A DNA stretch of 64,000 nt from Geothrix rubra (GTDB taxonomy: Bacteria > Acidobacteriota > Holophagae > Holophagales > Holophagaceae), in the NCBI RefSeq assembly GCF_030268065.1, contig NZ_BSDD01000001.1, positions 124,001 to 188,000 on the forward strand. Direction: 5' to 3'. Of this stretch, positions 49,663-57,610 are shown piece after piece (position 1 is the first letter of the stretch; each line of letters opens with the position of its first letter). A program made the position numbers and the translations under genes. Below the pieces are notes generated by a model. The model saw only the letters and a program-made list of their open reading frames with translations, was not told the origin of the DNA and did not search any database.

Positions 49663-50475
49663 ATGGTGAATCCGCTGGACTGGGACCTTGGCAACGTGCC
49701 CCCGGGCATCGCCTGGGGAGGCGTGGACGAGGCCGGTCGCGGGGCCTGGGCCGGGCCCGTGGTGGCGGCCTGCGCGGTGCTGGACGCGGAGTCGGTCCAC
49801 AAGTGGGGTCACGTGCTCCGTGCCGTCCGGGACAGCAAGCAGCTGACGCCGGAGCGGCGGGAAGTCCTGGCCCGGGAGCTGAAGTCGGTGCTTCCGGCCT
49901 GGGCCGTGGCCGAGGTGGACGCCCTGGCCATCGACCGGGAGAACATCCTCGAGGCCACCCTCATGGCCATGCGCCAGGCGGTGTCCGACCTCCCGACCCG
50001 CCCCCGCCTCCTCCTGGTGGACGGGAACCGGGCCCCCCGCACCGGGCTTCCGGAGCGGCTTGTGGTGGACGGCGACGCGGTGAGCTGCGCCATCGGTGCC
50101 GCCAGCATCCTGGCCAAGGCCCACCGGGATGCGCTCATGGTGGGCCTGGAGGAACAGCACCCCGGCTACGGCTTCGGCCAGCACAAGGGCTACGGCACCG
50201 CCCTCCACCGCGCCCGCATCAGGGAGCTGGGGGTCTCACCCGTCCACCGCATCAGCTACGCGCCGGTGGCGGCCCTCCAGACCGTGGACGAGGACCTGCG
50301 GGACACCCTGCGCCGCAGCCTCGAGGCCTGCGCCTCCGTGGCGGAGCTGCAGGGCTGGGTGGCCACGGCCCTGCGTCCGTCCTACGGGCGCCTGAAGCTG
50401 GTGTGGGTAGAGACCCTCCGCCGGCGGTATGCGGAACGTCTGGCCCAGGTGGCCGCGGCCGAGGGCCTGGCGTGA
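49663..50475 (+). CDS. rnhB: Ribonuclease HII with a C-terminal extension
   Basis: 270 residues. It removes RNA from RNA-DNA hybrids. Catalytic Asp-Glu in WGGVDEAGRGAWAGPVV, Asp in LLLVDGNR, Asp in KAHRDALM, plus GYGFGQHKGYGT. The family is usually about 200 residues; the extra 65-70 residues from about 205 (TVDEDLRDTLRRSLEACASV onward) are helical with no recognised fold. TAGCGT (49651-49656) lies only 6 nt before ATG 49663, so the mRNA may be leaderless. The stop overlaps the nudix GTG start. Confidence 0.92.
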   Translation: MVNPLDWDLGNVPPGIAWGGVDEAGRGAWAGPVVAACAVLDAESVHKWGHVLRAVRDSKQLTPERREVLARELKSVLPAWAVAEVDALAIDRENILEATLMAMRQAVSDLPTRPRLLLVDGNRAPRTGLPERLVVDGDAVSCAIGAASILAKAHRDALMVGLEEQHPGYGFGQHKGYGTALHRARIRELGVSPVHRISYAPVAALQTVDEDLRDTLRRSLEACASVAELQGWVATALRPSYGRLKLVWVETLRRRYAERLAQVAAAEGLA

Positions 50476-50870
50476 AGGGGGTGGACGTGGCCCTCGCGGT
50501 GATCTGGCGAGGGGGCCGCCTGTTCCTCCAGCGGCGGGAACCGACGGGAGCCGTGCTGCCCGGCCGGTGGGAACTCCCGGGCGGGAAGGTGGAGGCGGCC
50601 GAGACCCCCGAGACGGCCCTGCGGCGGGAACTCCGGGAGGAAGTGGCCCTGGCGGTGGAGGCCCTGCACGGCCTCCCGGTCCTGGAGCACATCTATCCGG
50701 ACCTGATGGTCCGTCTACATCCCTTCCAGGTGCGGGCCCAGGGTGAGCCCCGCACGCCCCTGGCCTGGGGATGGTTCACCCTGGAGGAGGCGCTCCGGCT
50801 GCCGCTCCCCGAGGCGAATGTCCCGCTGCTCAAGGGCCTGCGAGCTCCCGCGGGGGATGGCCCGGAATGA
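50472..50870 (+). CDS. MutT-like nudix hydrolase
   Basis: 132 residues. The nudix box GGKVEAAETPETALRRELREEV is complete except that the usual Gly after REEx is Ala. VDVALAVIWRGGRLFLQRR and LPGRWELPGGKVE resemble 8-oxo-dGTP pyrophosphatases (MutT), but the substrate is not certain. GTG 50472 overlaps the rnhB stop (GTGA). Together with rnhB it makes a small nucleic-acid maintenance pair upstream of tolB. Confidence 0.87.
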   Translation: MKGVDVALAVIWRGGRLFLQRREPTGAVLPGRWELPGGKVEAAETPETALRRELREEVALAVEALHGLPVLEHIYPDLMVRLHPFQVRAQGEPRTPLAWGWFTLEEALRLPLPEANVPLLKGLRAPAGDGPE

Positions 50871-50908
50871 TCTGATAGTCTGGTCCGGCCCCAAGGCCCG
50901 GAGACGTC

Positions 50909-52201
50909 ATGACGCGAGCCCTGTTTCGGATTCTCTTCAGCGCCCTTGCCGCCCTCGCCGGACTGGGACTTTCCGCCCAGCAGACGGAGGTGGTGCTGAG
51001 CGCCACCAGCGGATCCAAGCTGGTGCTGGCGGTGGCGCCACCGAAAGTCACGGGCCTCGACGAGGCCAGCGCAGCCCGGGACTTCACGGACGTCCTCCAG
51101 CGCGACCTCGATGAGACCGGCGTGTTCGGGCTCCTCAAGGAGAAGCTGCCGACGGCCACGGATCCCGCCAGCTACAAGGCCTGGAAGGAGGCCGGAGCCC
51201 AGTGGCTCCTGACCACCCGGCTCACCAAGGCTCCCGGTGGAGAAGTCCAGCTCGAGGCGTCGGCCATCGACACGAACGCTGAGAAGGTCGTGTTCACGAA
51301 GCCCTACAAGGCGGATCGGCTCGTGCCCCTGCGCCGGCTGGCCCACGCGCTCTCCGACGATCTCGTCTTCCAGCTCACTGGCGTCCGGGGCGTCGCCTCC
51401 AGCCGGATCGTCTTCGTGCGGCAGCTCTCCCCGGGGGTGAAGGAGATCTTCCAGGTGGATCGGGACGGCGCCAACGTGCTCCAGCTCACCCGGAACGGGA
51501 GCCTGTCCCTGTCGCCGAGCGTGGCTTCGGACGGACGGCTGGCCTACGTGACCTACAAGGGCGGCGCACCGGCGATCTGGGGCCAGCGCACGGCGGGCGG
51601 CGCCCAGGTGAAGCTCTACGAGGCGGCGGGTGGCGGCATGGTCTCCAGCCCCGACTGGTCGCCGGACGGCAAGCGCCTCGCCTTCGTGCAGGGCGACCGT
51701 CGCGGCAACACGGACATCATGGTGCTGGATCTGGCCACCGGGCACGTGCGGCGGCTCACGGACGGATCCGGCATCAACACGGAACCCAGCTGGAACCCCG
51801 ATGGCACCCAGATCGCCTTCACCTCGGACCGGGAGGGCGGGCCCCAGGTCTTCCTCATGCAGAGCGACGGCTCGAACCTCCGACGCCTGACGAACGAGGG
51901 AACCTACAACGCCAGCCCCGCATGGAGTCCCAATGGGGCGATGATCGCCTATGTCTCGCGTTTTGAGGGAAAGTTCGATCTTTTCATCTACAAATTAGGG
52001 GAAGGAAAGGCCTATCAGATCACCACCGGCGTCAACACCTCGGAATCGCCTGCTTGGTCGCCTGACGAGCGCCGATTGGTGTTCACCAGCAACCGGTTCG
52101 GTTCCATGCAGCTCTTCACCACCGACCTCTCGGGTCGGCAGGTGGTCCGCCTTTCCGACCTCACCAACTGCCAGAGTCCCGCGTGGACCCGGGCTCGCTG
52201 A
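50909..52201 (+). CDS. tolB: Tol-Pal system protein TolB
   Basis: 430 residues with a signal peptide (ILFSALAALAGLGLSAQ). Amino-terminal alpha-beta domain (about 30-165), then a six-bladed beta-propeller with repeated PDWSPDGKRLAFV, PSWNPDGTQIAFTSDREGG, PAWSPNGAMIAYVS, PAWSPDERRLVFTSNR units. TolB is periplasmic, links Pal to TolA and helps outer-membrane constriction at division. tolQ, tolR and tolA are not in this window. Followed by pal after 70 bp, with a hairpin and T run just after the stop. The 38-nt gap from the nudix gene suggests co-transcription. Confidence 0.94.
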   Translation: MTRALFRILFSALAALAGLGLSAQQTEVVLSATSGSKLVLAVAPPKVTGLDEASAARDFTDVLQRDLDETGVFGLLKEKLPTATDPASYKAWKEAGAQWLLTTRLTKAPGGEVQLEASAIDTNAEKVVFTKPYKADRLVPLRRLAHALSDDLVFQLTGVRGVASSRIVFVRQLSPGVKEIFQVDRDGANVLQLTRNGSLSLSPSVASDGRLAYVTYKGGAPAIWGQRTAGGAQVKLYEAAGGGMVSSPDWSPDGKRLAFVQGDRRGNTDIMVLDLATGHVRRLTDGSGINTEPSWNPDGTQIAFTSDREGGPQVFLMQSDGSNLRRLTNEGTYNASPAWSPNGAMIAYVSRFEGKFDLFIYKLGEGKAYQITTGVNTSESPAWSPDERRLVFTSNRFGSMQLFTTDLSGRQVVRLSDLTNCQSPAWTRAR

Positions 52202-52210
52202 GATTTTTTT
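52174..52210 (+). terminator. Possible intrinsic terminator or attenuator between tolB and pal
   Basis: GAGTCCCG (52174-52181) can pair with CGGGCTC (52190-52196) with one bulged T, inside the last codons of tolB. Seven T follow at 52204-52210, after a 7-nt gap. The stem is short and the gap long, so partial termination is the most that can be claimed. Confidence 0.35.
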
Positions 52211-52271
52211 CTCCAAATTTCGTTCTCCGTCATTTTTCAAGTTGCTACTCTCATACACCGGAGGAAACACC

Positions 52272-52877
52272 ATGCGCCCTTCCCGTCTCATCCCGATCGC
52301 CACGCTGGCCCTGCTGATGGGCACCGTCGCCTGCCAGAAGCCGGCCCCGGCCCCCACCGGCCCCACCCAGGCGGAGCTCGACGCGGCTAAGAAGGCTGCT
52401 GACGAGGAAGCCGCCCGCAAGGCCGCCGCCGAAGCCGCTGCCAAGAAGGCCGCCGAGGAGGCCGCCGCCAAGAAGGCCGCCGAGGAGGCTGCCGCCAAGA
52501 AGGCCGCCGAGGAGGCCGCCGCCGCCGCCTTCAAGGCCGCCGCCGACAAGGCCCTCGTGAACATCCACTTCGACTTCGACAAGTCCGACATCAAGGAGGC
52601 CGACCGGGCCCTCCTGCAGGGCATCGCGGACTTCATGAAGGCCTACCCCCAGGCCAAGGTCGAGATCCAGGGCCACTGCGACGAGCGGGGCACCAACGAG
52701 TACAACCTGGCCCTCGGCAACCGCCGTGCCGCCGCCGCGCTGGCCTACCTGAAGACCCTCGGCGTGGACGAGGCCCGCTTCACCACCATCAGCTTCGGCA
52801 AGGAGAAGCCCCTCTGCACCGAGGCCAAGGAGGCCTGCTGGAGCCAGAACCGCCGCGACGAGTTCCACCTCAAGTAG
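52272..52877 (+). CDS. pal: Peptidoglycan-associated lipoprotein Pal
   Basis: 201 residues. Lipoprotein signal (LALLMGTVAC, lipidated Cys 21). A Pro/Thr stretch is followed by an Ala/Lys/Glu helix of about 50 residues (38-86) that contains three tandem AAAKKAAEE units. Then comes the OmpA-like domain: NIHFDFDKSDIKEADRALLQGIADFM, VEIQGHCDERGTNEYNLALGNRRAAAALAYL, ISFGKEKPLC, RRDEFHLK. It binds peptidoglycan and TolB. The helical linker is longer than in E. coli Pal and would extend reach to the wall. Confidence 0.95.
   Translation: MRPSRLIPIATLALLMGTVACQKPAPAPTGPTQAELDAAKKAADEEAARKAAAEAAAKKAAEEAAAKKAAEEAAAKKAAEEAAAAAFKAAADKALVNIHFDFDKSDIKEADRALLQGIADFMKAYPQAKVEIQGHCDERGTNEYNLALGNRRAAAALAYLKTLGVDEARFTTISFGKEKPLCTEAKEACWSQNRRDEFHLK
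52434..52514 (+). repeat. 27-bp tandem repeat x3 inside pal
   Basis: Encodes three copies of AAAKKAAEE (residues 55-63, 64-72, 73-81) with near-identical DNA (only GCT/GCC changes seen). Copy number may vary between strains. Confidence 0.85.
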
Positions 52878-52895
52878 GACGCGTTCCATCCGGGC

Positions 52896-52923
52896 AAAGC
52901 GGGGACTTCGGTCCCCGCTTTTT
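52896..52923 (+). terminator. Rho-independent terminator after pal
   Basis: AAAGCGGGGAC (52896-52906) pairs perfectly with GTCCCCGCTTT (52911-52921) around a TTCG tetraloop and runs into further T. Classical form. cpoB therefore probably has its own promoter; TAGGAT (52928-52933) follows at once. Confidence 0.88.
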
Positions 52924-52959
52924 CGTCTAGGATGGAAGCATCACGATCCAGGAGCGCCC

Positions 52960-53700
52960 ATGCCGACCCTCCGCAGGCTGTCCCTTCCGGTCCTGGCCCT
53001 CGCGGCTGCCCTCTCCCTGGGGTGCACCTCGGAGGATCAGCTCCGGCGGGTGGAACAGGAAGTGGGTGACCTGAAGCTCGAGGTCTTCAAGCTCCGTCAA
53101 CAGGTGGAGGACGGCAACAAGCTGGCCGCCACCGAGCACAAGTCGGCCGAGGAGGCCCGGGACCAGGACCGCCGGTTCCAGGCGGACCTCCAGGAGAACC
53201 TCCGCCAGCTCAAGGACACCACCCGCGTGCTGAACAACCGCATGGGGGACATGCGGCGCGCCGGCGGACGCCCCATCGTCATCGAGACCCCGGGGGAGAC
53301 CCCGGCGGCCGCCGTCCAGGCCGCCGAGGACGAACGGGCCTTCAACGCCGCGGTGCTCGACTACAACCGCGGGAACTACTCCCTGGCCGCCGAGGGGCTG
53401 AAACTCTTCCTGAAGAACTATCCCCAGAGCGCCAAGCGCCCGGATGCCCTGTTCTTCCTCGGGCTCTGCTTCTACAACCAGAAGATGTTCGACCAGGCCC
53501 AGTCCTCCTTCGAGCGCATCATCAAGGACCACGCCGCCTCCCCGCAGTTCCTCCCGGCCAAGCTGAAGCGCGGCCAGTGCCTGCTGAAGCAGGGGCTCAA
53601 GCCCGCCGCGGTGAAGGCCTTCAAGGAGCTGGTGGACGGGTTCCCCGACACCCCGGAGGCGCGCACCGCCCAGCAGGAACTGAGCGACCTTGGCCTCTGA
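52960..53700 (+). CDS. cpoB: Cell division coordinator CpoB (YbgF)-like lipoprotein
   Basis: 246 residues. Signal with a Cys at about 22 (LALAAALSLGCTS), lipoprotein-like. Coiled coil at about 27-100 (LRRVEQEVGDLKLEVFKLRQQVE, KDTTRVLNNRMGDMRR), then three TPRs from about 125: AFNAAVLDYNRGNYSLAAEGLKLFLKNYPQSA, DALFFLGLCFYNQKMFDQAQSSFERIIKDH and AKLKRGQCLLKQGLKPAAVKAFKELVDGFPDTPEA. This is the YbgF/CpoB architecture, and the tolB-pal-cpoB order matches. CpoB coordinates outer-membrane constriction with wall synthesis. Its 3' end overlaps the next gene by 11 nt. Confidence 0.92.
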   Translation: MPTLRRLSLPVLALAAALSLGCTSEDQLRRVEQEVGDLKLEVFKLRQQVEDGNKLAATEHKSAEEARDQDRRFQADLQENLRQLKDTTRVLNNRMGDMRRAGGRPIVIETPGETPAAAVQAAEDERAFNAAVLDYNRGNYSLAAEGLKLFLKNYPQSAKRPDALFFLGLCFYNQKMFDQAQSSFERIIKDHAASPQFLPAKLKRGQCLLKQGLKPAAVKAFKELVDGFPDTPEARTAQQELSDLGL

Positions 53701-54676
53701 ACCTGAACGCTGGCGGGTCCCCGTCCGCGTGGATTTCGCGGGTGGGACCCTCGACCTCTGGCCCATCTACGCCCTGCTTGACGGCTGCCTCACCGTCAAC
53801 GCCGCGGTGGATCTCTGGATCGGGATCGATGTCCGACGCGAGGGGACTGGACACCGGCTGGCGAGCCGGGACCTGGACCTGGATCTCCGATTCGACCGGT
53901 GGCCGGCCCAGGCTCCGGAAGGCCTGGCCTGGGTCTGGCGGGTGCTCGACGCGGCGCCGCGGCCTCCGGCCGAGGCCGTCATCCACAGCCCCGTGCCGAA
54001 GGGATCGGGCCTGGGCGTCTCCTCCTGCCTGGGCGTCGGCCTGCTGGGCAGTTCTCTCGACCTGGCGGCCGGGGAGGGACTGGCCTCCCGCGTGCCGCTG
54101 CTCCGGCACCTGGAATCGGGGGAGCTGCAGACCCCTGCGGGCTGGCAGGACTACTATCCGGCCGCCCTGGGCGGAGCCCTGGCCCTGCACTGGGACGGCC
54201 CGGAGCCCCGCTGGGAGCGGCTGGCGCCCCATCCCGACCTGATGGCCCGGCTCGTGGTCTTCTACACCGGCCAGCCGCACCACTCGGGCCTCACCAACTG
54301 GGAGGCCTACCGGCGGTTCATCGAGCGCGATGCGCGGACCCGACAGTCGCTGTCCGACATCCGGGACATCGCCCGGGAGATGGCCGTGGCCCTTTCCTCC
54401 GACCCCGCCGCCGTGGCGGAGCTCCTGGAACGGGAGGGCCAGGCCCGCACGCGGATGTCCCCGGCCGTGGAGACGGACGCCATGCGGGCGGTGCGGGACC
54501 GCGGGCACCGCGAGGGCTGGTACGCGGGCATGAAACCCTGCGGCGCGGGAGGGGGCGGCTGCTGCCTCCTGGTGGCCAGGGATGGGCGCCGCGAGGAAGC
54601 CGAGGCCGCCCTGCGGGCCATGGACCTGCCGCCCCTGGACCTGCGGATCACGCCGAAGGGGCTCCATCGGCTCTGA
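53690..54676 (+). CDS. GHMP-family sugar kinase (heptose-7-phosphate-kinase-like)
   Basis: 328 residues. RVPVRVDFAGGTLDLWPIYAL is the N-terminal GHMP substrate motif, VPKGSGLGVSSCLGVGLLGSSL the ATP-binding loop (PxGSGLGxSS), and KPCGAGGGGCCLLVA the third motif (GAGGGG). This combination is closest to the HddA/fucokinase-type kinases that feed LPS or glycan precursors; the substrate is not certain. Start TTG 53690 gives a complete N-terminus and overlaps cpoB; later starts would cut the first motif. Overlaps the convergent mutY gene by 29 bp. Confidence 0.82.
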   Translation: MASEPERWRVPVRVDFAGGTLDLWPIYALLDGCLTVNAAVDLWIGIDVRREGTGHRLASRDLDLDLRFDRWPAQAPEGLAWVWRVLDAAPRPPAEAVIHSPVPKGSGLGVSSCLGVGLLGSSLDLAAGEGLASRVPLLRHLESGELQTPAGWQDYYPAALGGALALHWDGPEPRWERLAPHPDLMARLVVFYTGQPHHSGLTNWEAYRRFIERDARTRQSLSDIRDIAREMAVALSSDPAAVAELLEREGQARTRMSPAVETDAMRAVRDRGHREGWYAGMKPCGAGGGGCCLLVARDGRREEAEAALRAMDLPPLDLRITPKGLHRL

Positions 54677-55751
54677 GCCGGGACAGCAGCGCCTGGGGAT
54701 CGGGCGCCTCCAGGGGGGCCTCGCCGGGGGTCCGGAGCAGGTCCCGCAGGCGCTGGTCCCGCTTGCCCATGGGGAGTGCGGCCAGTCCGGTCCGCGGCAT
54801 CCAACGCAGCCCGGAGGCCTCCTGGAAGCCTGCCTCCAGCTGGAGGTGCAGGGGGCGCACGGCTTCCCGCCGGTGGGTGTAGACCTGGGTCCAGCCCGGC
54901 CAGCCCTGCAGGCCCGGAGGCGGCCCGCCGGGCGCGTCCCCGGCGGTGACCTCCAGGGTGGGCCAGCGCCAGAGGCCCGCCAGGAGCCCTCGGACGGCGG
55001 GCGGGTGGAGCAGGAAGCGGTCCTCCGCCTCCACGGCCAGCAGCCAGAGCTCGATCGAACGGACCTGGGCCCGACGGGTCGCCGGGGGGATCTCCGCCAC
55101 GCGGCCCGCGACGCGGGCGCCGCAGCGATCGGCCAGAGGGCAGCGGCCGCAGGCCGGCTGCGGCGTGCACACCGTGGCGCCCAGCTCCATGAGGGCCTGG
55201 GTCAGGCGGGAAGGCCCGAGGGCCGCAAGGGCCGGAGCCACCCAGGTGCGCAGGTCGGCCGCGCGGGTCTTCGGATCGCCGTCGAGTTCCAGCAGCCGTG
55301 CCAGCACGCGGAAGGCGTTGCCGTCGAGGGCGGGCGTGGGCCACTGGAAGGCGATGGCCCCCACCGCGGCCGCGGTGTAGGGGCCCAGGCCCGGGAGTGC
55401 GGCCAGGCCCTGGAGATCGGTGGGCCAGCCCTCGTCGGCCACGGTGCCCGCGGCGGCCTTCAGGAACCGTGCGCGGCGGTAGTAGCCCAATCCCTCCCAG
55501 GCCTTGTGGACGGCGTCCTCGTCCGCAGCGGCGAGGCGGGCCGGGGTGGGGAAGCGCTCCATCCATCGCGTGAAGAAGGGGATCACCGTGGCCACCTGGG
55601 TCTGCTGGAGCATGAGCTCGGAGACCAGCACCGCGTAGGGGTCCGGGTGCGGCGCCTCCAGATCCGCCGCCCGCCAGGGAAGTTCGCGCCGCACCCGGTC
55701 GAACCAGGGAGCCAGGGGCGCGAGGAACTCGGGAGCGGAAGGCCAGGACAT
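54648..55751 (-). CDS. mutY: A/G-specific adenine DNA glycosylase MutY
   Basis: 367 residues. Removes adenine paired with 8-oxoguanine. Seen: LMLQQTQVATVIPFF (catalytic Glu region), the HhH loop LPGLGPYTAAAVGAIAF, LDGNAFRVLARLL (catalytic Asp), the 4Fe-4S set CTPQPACGRCPLADRC (C-x6-C-x2-C-x5-C), and a C-terminal nudix-like 8-oxoG recognition domain (LWLLAVEAEDRFLL to LPMGKRD). It pairs functionally with the MutT-like nudix gene nearby. Confidence 0.94.
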   Translation of the reverse strand: MSWPSAPEFLAPLAPWFDRVRRELPWRAADLEAPHPDPYAVLVSELMLQQTQVATVIPFFTRWMERFPTPARLAAADEDAVHKAWEGLGYYRRARFLKAAAGTVADEGWPTDLQGLAALPGLGPYTAAAVGAIAFQWPTPALDGNAFRVLARLLELDGDPKTRAADLRTWVAPALAALGPSRLTQALMELGATVCTPQPACGRCPLADRCGARVAGRVAEIPPATRRAQVRSIELWLLAVEAEDRFLLHPPAVRGLLAGLWRWPTLEVTAGDAPGGPPPGLQGWPGWTQVYTHRREAVRPLHLQLEAGFQEASGLRWMPRTGLAALPMGKRDQRLRDLLRTPGEAPLEAPDPQALLSRLRADGAPSA

Positions 55752-55809
55752 GGTCTGAAGCTATCAGCTATCGGCGCCCGGTCGTCGGCAGCCGGGAGTG
55801 GACAGCAAA

Positions 55810-55831
55810 AGAGCGCCGGTTCCGGCGCTCT
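55810..55831 (-). terminator. Terminator downstream of tRNA-Leu
   Basis: AGAGCGCCGG (55810-55819) pairs with CCGGCGCTCT (55822-55831). On the minus strand it is followed by TTTTG, so it terminates the tRNA transcript. Confidence 0.8.
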
Positions 55832-55836
55832 CGACT

Positions 55837-55922
55837 TGGTGCCCGCGAGCAGACTCGAACTGCTACGGCTTGTGGCCACCACCCCCTCAAGATGGCGTGT
55901 CTACCAATTTCACCACGCGGGC
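55837..55922 (-). tRNA. tRNA-Leu (anticodon GAG)
   Basis: On the minus strand: acceptor GCCCGCG (55922-55916) pairs with CGCGGGC (55847-55841), discriminator A and an encoded CCA (55839-55837). D-arm GTGAAATTGGTAGACAC; anticodon stem CCATC/GGTGG with loop TTGAGGG, giving anticodon GAG (reads CUC/CUU). A long variable arm (GGCCACAAGCC region) is typical of class II tRNA-Leu. T-loop TTCGAGT. Confidence 0.95.
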
Positions 55923-55994
55923 ACGTGGAAGGACCAGTTTACCTGAAGGGCCGGGATGGTCAATGCCCGGAAATCGGCGGGAGGGGCGCCGATC

Positions 55995-56351
55995 CTACTT
56001 CTTGGCGGGAGCGGGCGCCTGGGGCGCCGCCGGCTGCGGGGCCGCGGGTGCGGAGGCGGGGGCCGCGGGCGTCTGGACCGCCGGCTGGTCGGCGGTCTTG
56101 TCGAGCACCGACCGGTTCGAGCGCACCACCAGCACCTCGATGATGAGCGTGGTGCCCAGGAAGGCCGCGGCCAGCCAGTAGGTGGCCTTGGAGAGGAAGG
56201 GCGTGGCGCCCTGGGCGCCGAAGGCGGAGTTCGCGCCGCCCCCGCCGAACGACGCGCCGAGGCCGCCGCCCTTGGTGCCCGGCTGGAGCAGGATGGTGCC
56301 CACCAGCAGCACGCCGAAGATGATCAGGATGGTGAGGGACAGGCCATTCAT
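55995..56351 (-). CDS. secG: Preprotein translocase subunit SecG
   Basis: 118 residues. Two membrane helices: about 4-20 (LTILIIFGVLLVGTILLQ) and about 56-74 (ATYWLAAAFLGTTLIIEVL), joined by the conserved QPGTKGGGLGASFGGGGANSAFG loop. An Ala/Pro/Gln/Lys tail of about 35 residues follows. SecG assists SecYEG protein export. GGAG 6 nt before ATG 56351; CTAG (56368-56371) lies 16 nt upstream, where a -10 could be. Just upstream, aroF is transcribed in the same direction and ends at 56390. Confidence 0.93.
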   Translation of the reverse strand: MNGLSLTILIIFGVLLVGTILLQPGTKGGGLGASFGGGGANSAFGAQGATPFLSKATYWLAAAFLGTTLIIEVLVVRSNRSVLDKTADQPAVQTPAAPASAPAAPQPAAPQAPAPAKK

Positions 56352-56389
56352 GGGTGCTCCGAACCACCTAGTCTGCCATGGGAGGGTTC

Positions 56390-57421
56390 CTACATCCAGA
56401 GCCCGGTGGCCGTGGGCATCTGCAGGGCGCGGTGGACCCCCTGGGCCAGTTCCACCAGCCGCACGAAGTCGGAGGGAAGGAGCGCCTGCGGCCCGTCGCT
56501 GAGGGCCTTCTCCGGATGGCAGTGGGTCTCCACCAGCAGTCCGTCCGCGCCCGCCGCCACCCCGGCCAGGGCGCAGGGGATGACCAGGTCCCGCCGCCCC
56601 GTGGCGTGGCTGGGATCCACCATGACGGGCAGGTGGGTGAGCCCCTTGGCCGCGGGGACCACGCTGACGTCCAGGGTGTTGCGGGCGTGATCGGACCAGG
56701 TGCGGATGCCCCGCTCGCAGAGCACGACCTGGCGGTTGCCCTCGCCCAGCACGTATTCCGCGGCGTAGAGCCACTCCTCCAGGGTGGCGGAGGGGCCCCG
56801 CTTCAGCAGCACGGGTTTCCCGGCCCGGCCCGCCCGGCGCAGGAGGGCGAAGTTCTGCATGTTCCGCGCGCCGATCTGGATCATGTCCGCGCTGCGTTCC
56901 ACGTCGTCGAACGTCTCGACCTCCGTGGCCTCGGTGACGATGCCCAGCCCGAATTCCGCGCGGACCTCCTCCAGCAGCCGCAGGCCTTCCAGCCCCAGGC
57001 CCTGGAAGGCATAGGGGCTGGTGCGGGGCTTGAAGGCCCCGGCCCGGAGCAGCTTCACGCCCGCCTCGGCCACGTACCGGGCCACGGTGAAGAGCTGGTC
57101 GCGGCTCTCCACGCCGCAGGGCCCACCCACCAGCACGAGCTCGGGCCCGCCGATGCGGACGCCCCGCACGTCCACGACGGTGCGGCCGGTGGCCGCGTCG
57201 GCGCTGGCGAGCTTGAAGGGACTGGTGATGGGGACCACCCGCCGCACCCCGGCCATGGGCTCGATGCGATCGGGCTTGAGGGCCTGCGAGGCGTGGGGCG
57301 CCACGATGCTCAGCGCCTCGGGCGCCTCGTTGACCTGGCAGCGGATGCCCGAGGCCTCCAGCAGGACGAGCACCTCCCGGACCTGGTCGGGGGTGGCGGA
57401 GGGTTCCATCAGGATGAGCAT
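56390..57421 (-). CDS. aroF: DAHP synthase, type I-beta (3-deoxy-7-phosphoheptulonate synthase)
   Basis: 343 residues. An N-terminal regulatory ferredoxin-like domain (1-75: MLILMEPSATPDQVREVLVL) precedes the TIM barrel with GGPCGVESRDQLFTVA, LRAGAFKPRTSPYAFQGLG, IQIGARNMQNFALLRRAG, LLKRGPSATLEEWLYAAEYVL, CERGIRTW, DPSHATGRRDLV and ETHCHPEKALSDGPQAL. Condenses PEP and erythrose-4-phosphate, the first shikimate step. The ferredoxin-like extension confers aromatic-amino-acid feedback in Thermotoga-type enzymes. TAGAAT lies upstream within GGATAGAATGG, read on the minus strand at about 57540-57530. Confidence 0.95.
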   Translation of the reverse strand: MLILMEPSATPDQVREVLVLLEASGIRCQVNEAPEALSIVAPHASQALKPDRIEPMAGVRRVVPITSPFKLASADAATGRTVVDVRGVRIGGPELVLVGGPCGVESRDQLFTVARYVAEAGVKLLRAGAFKPRTSPYAFQGLGLEGLRLLEEVRAEFGLGIVTEATEVETFDDVERSADMIQIGARNMQNFALLRRAGRAGKPVLLKRGPSATLEEWLYAAEYVLGEGNRQVVLCERGIRTWSDHARNTLDVSVVPAAKGLTHLPVMVDPSHATGRRDLVIPCALAGVAAGADGLLVETHCHPEKALSDGPQALLPSDFVRLVELAQGVHRALQMPTATGLWM

Positions 57422-57610
57422 TCCGGGTCCTCAGGGAATCGGTGCGGCCGGTGCGGAGGTGGAGGTCGTGCGATCGAATCCGGGATCTGAGCCCGCCAGG
57501 GCGAAGAGGATGAGCCTCGGGCCTCGCAGGATCCCCATTCTATCCCCCTCGGCTCCTGCGCCTGGACAGGGCCAGGGGGTCGGCACCACACTGGGGCGCG
57601 GAGGTCCGCC

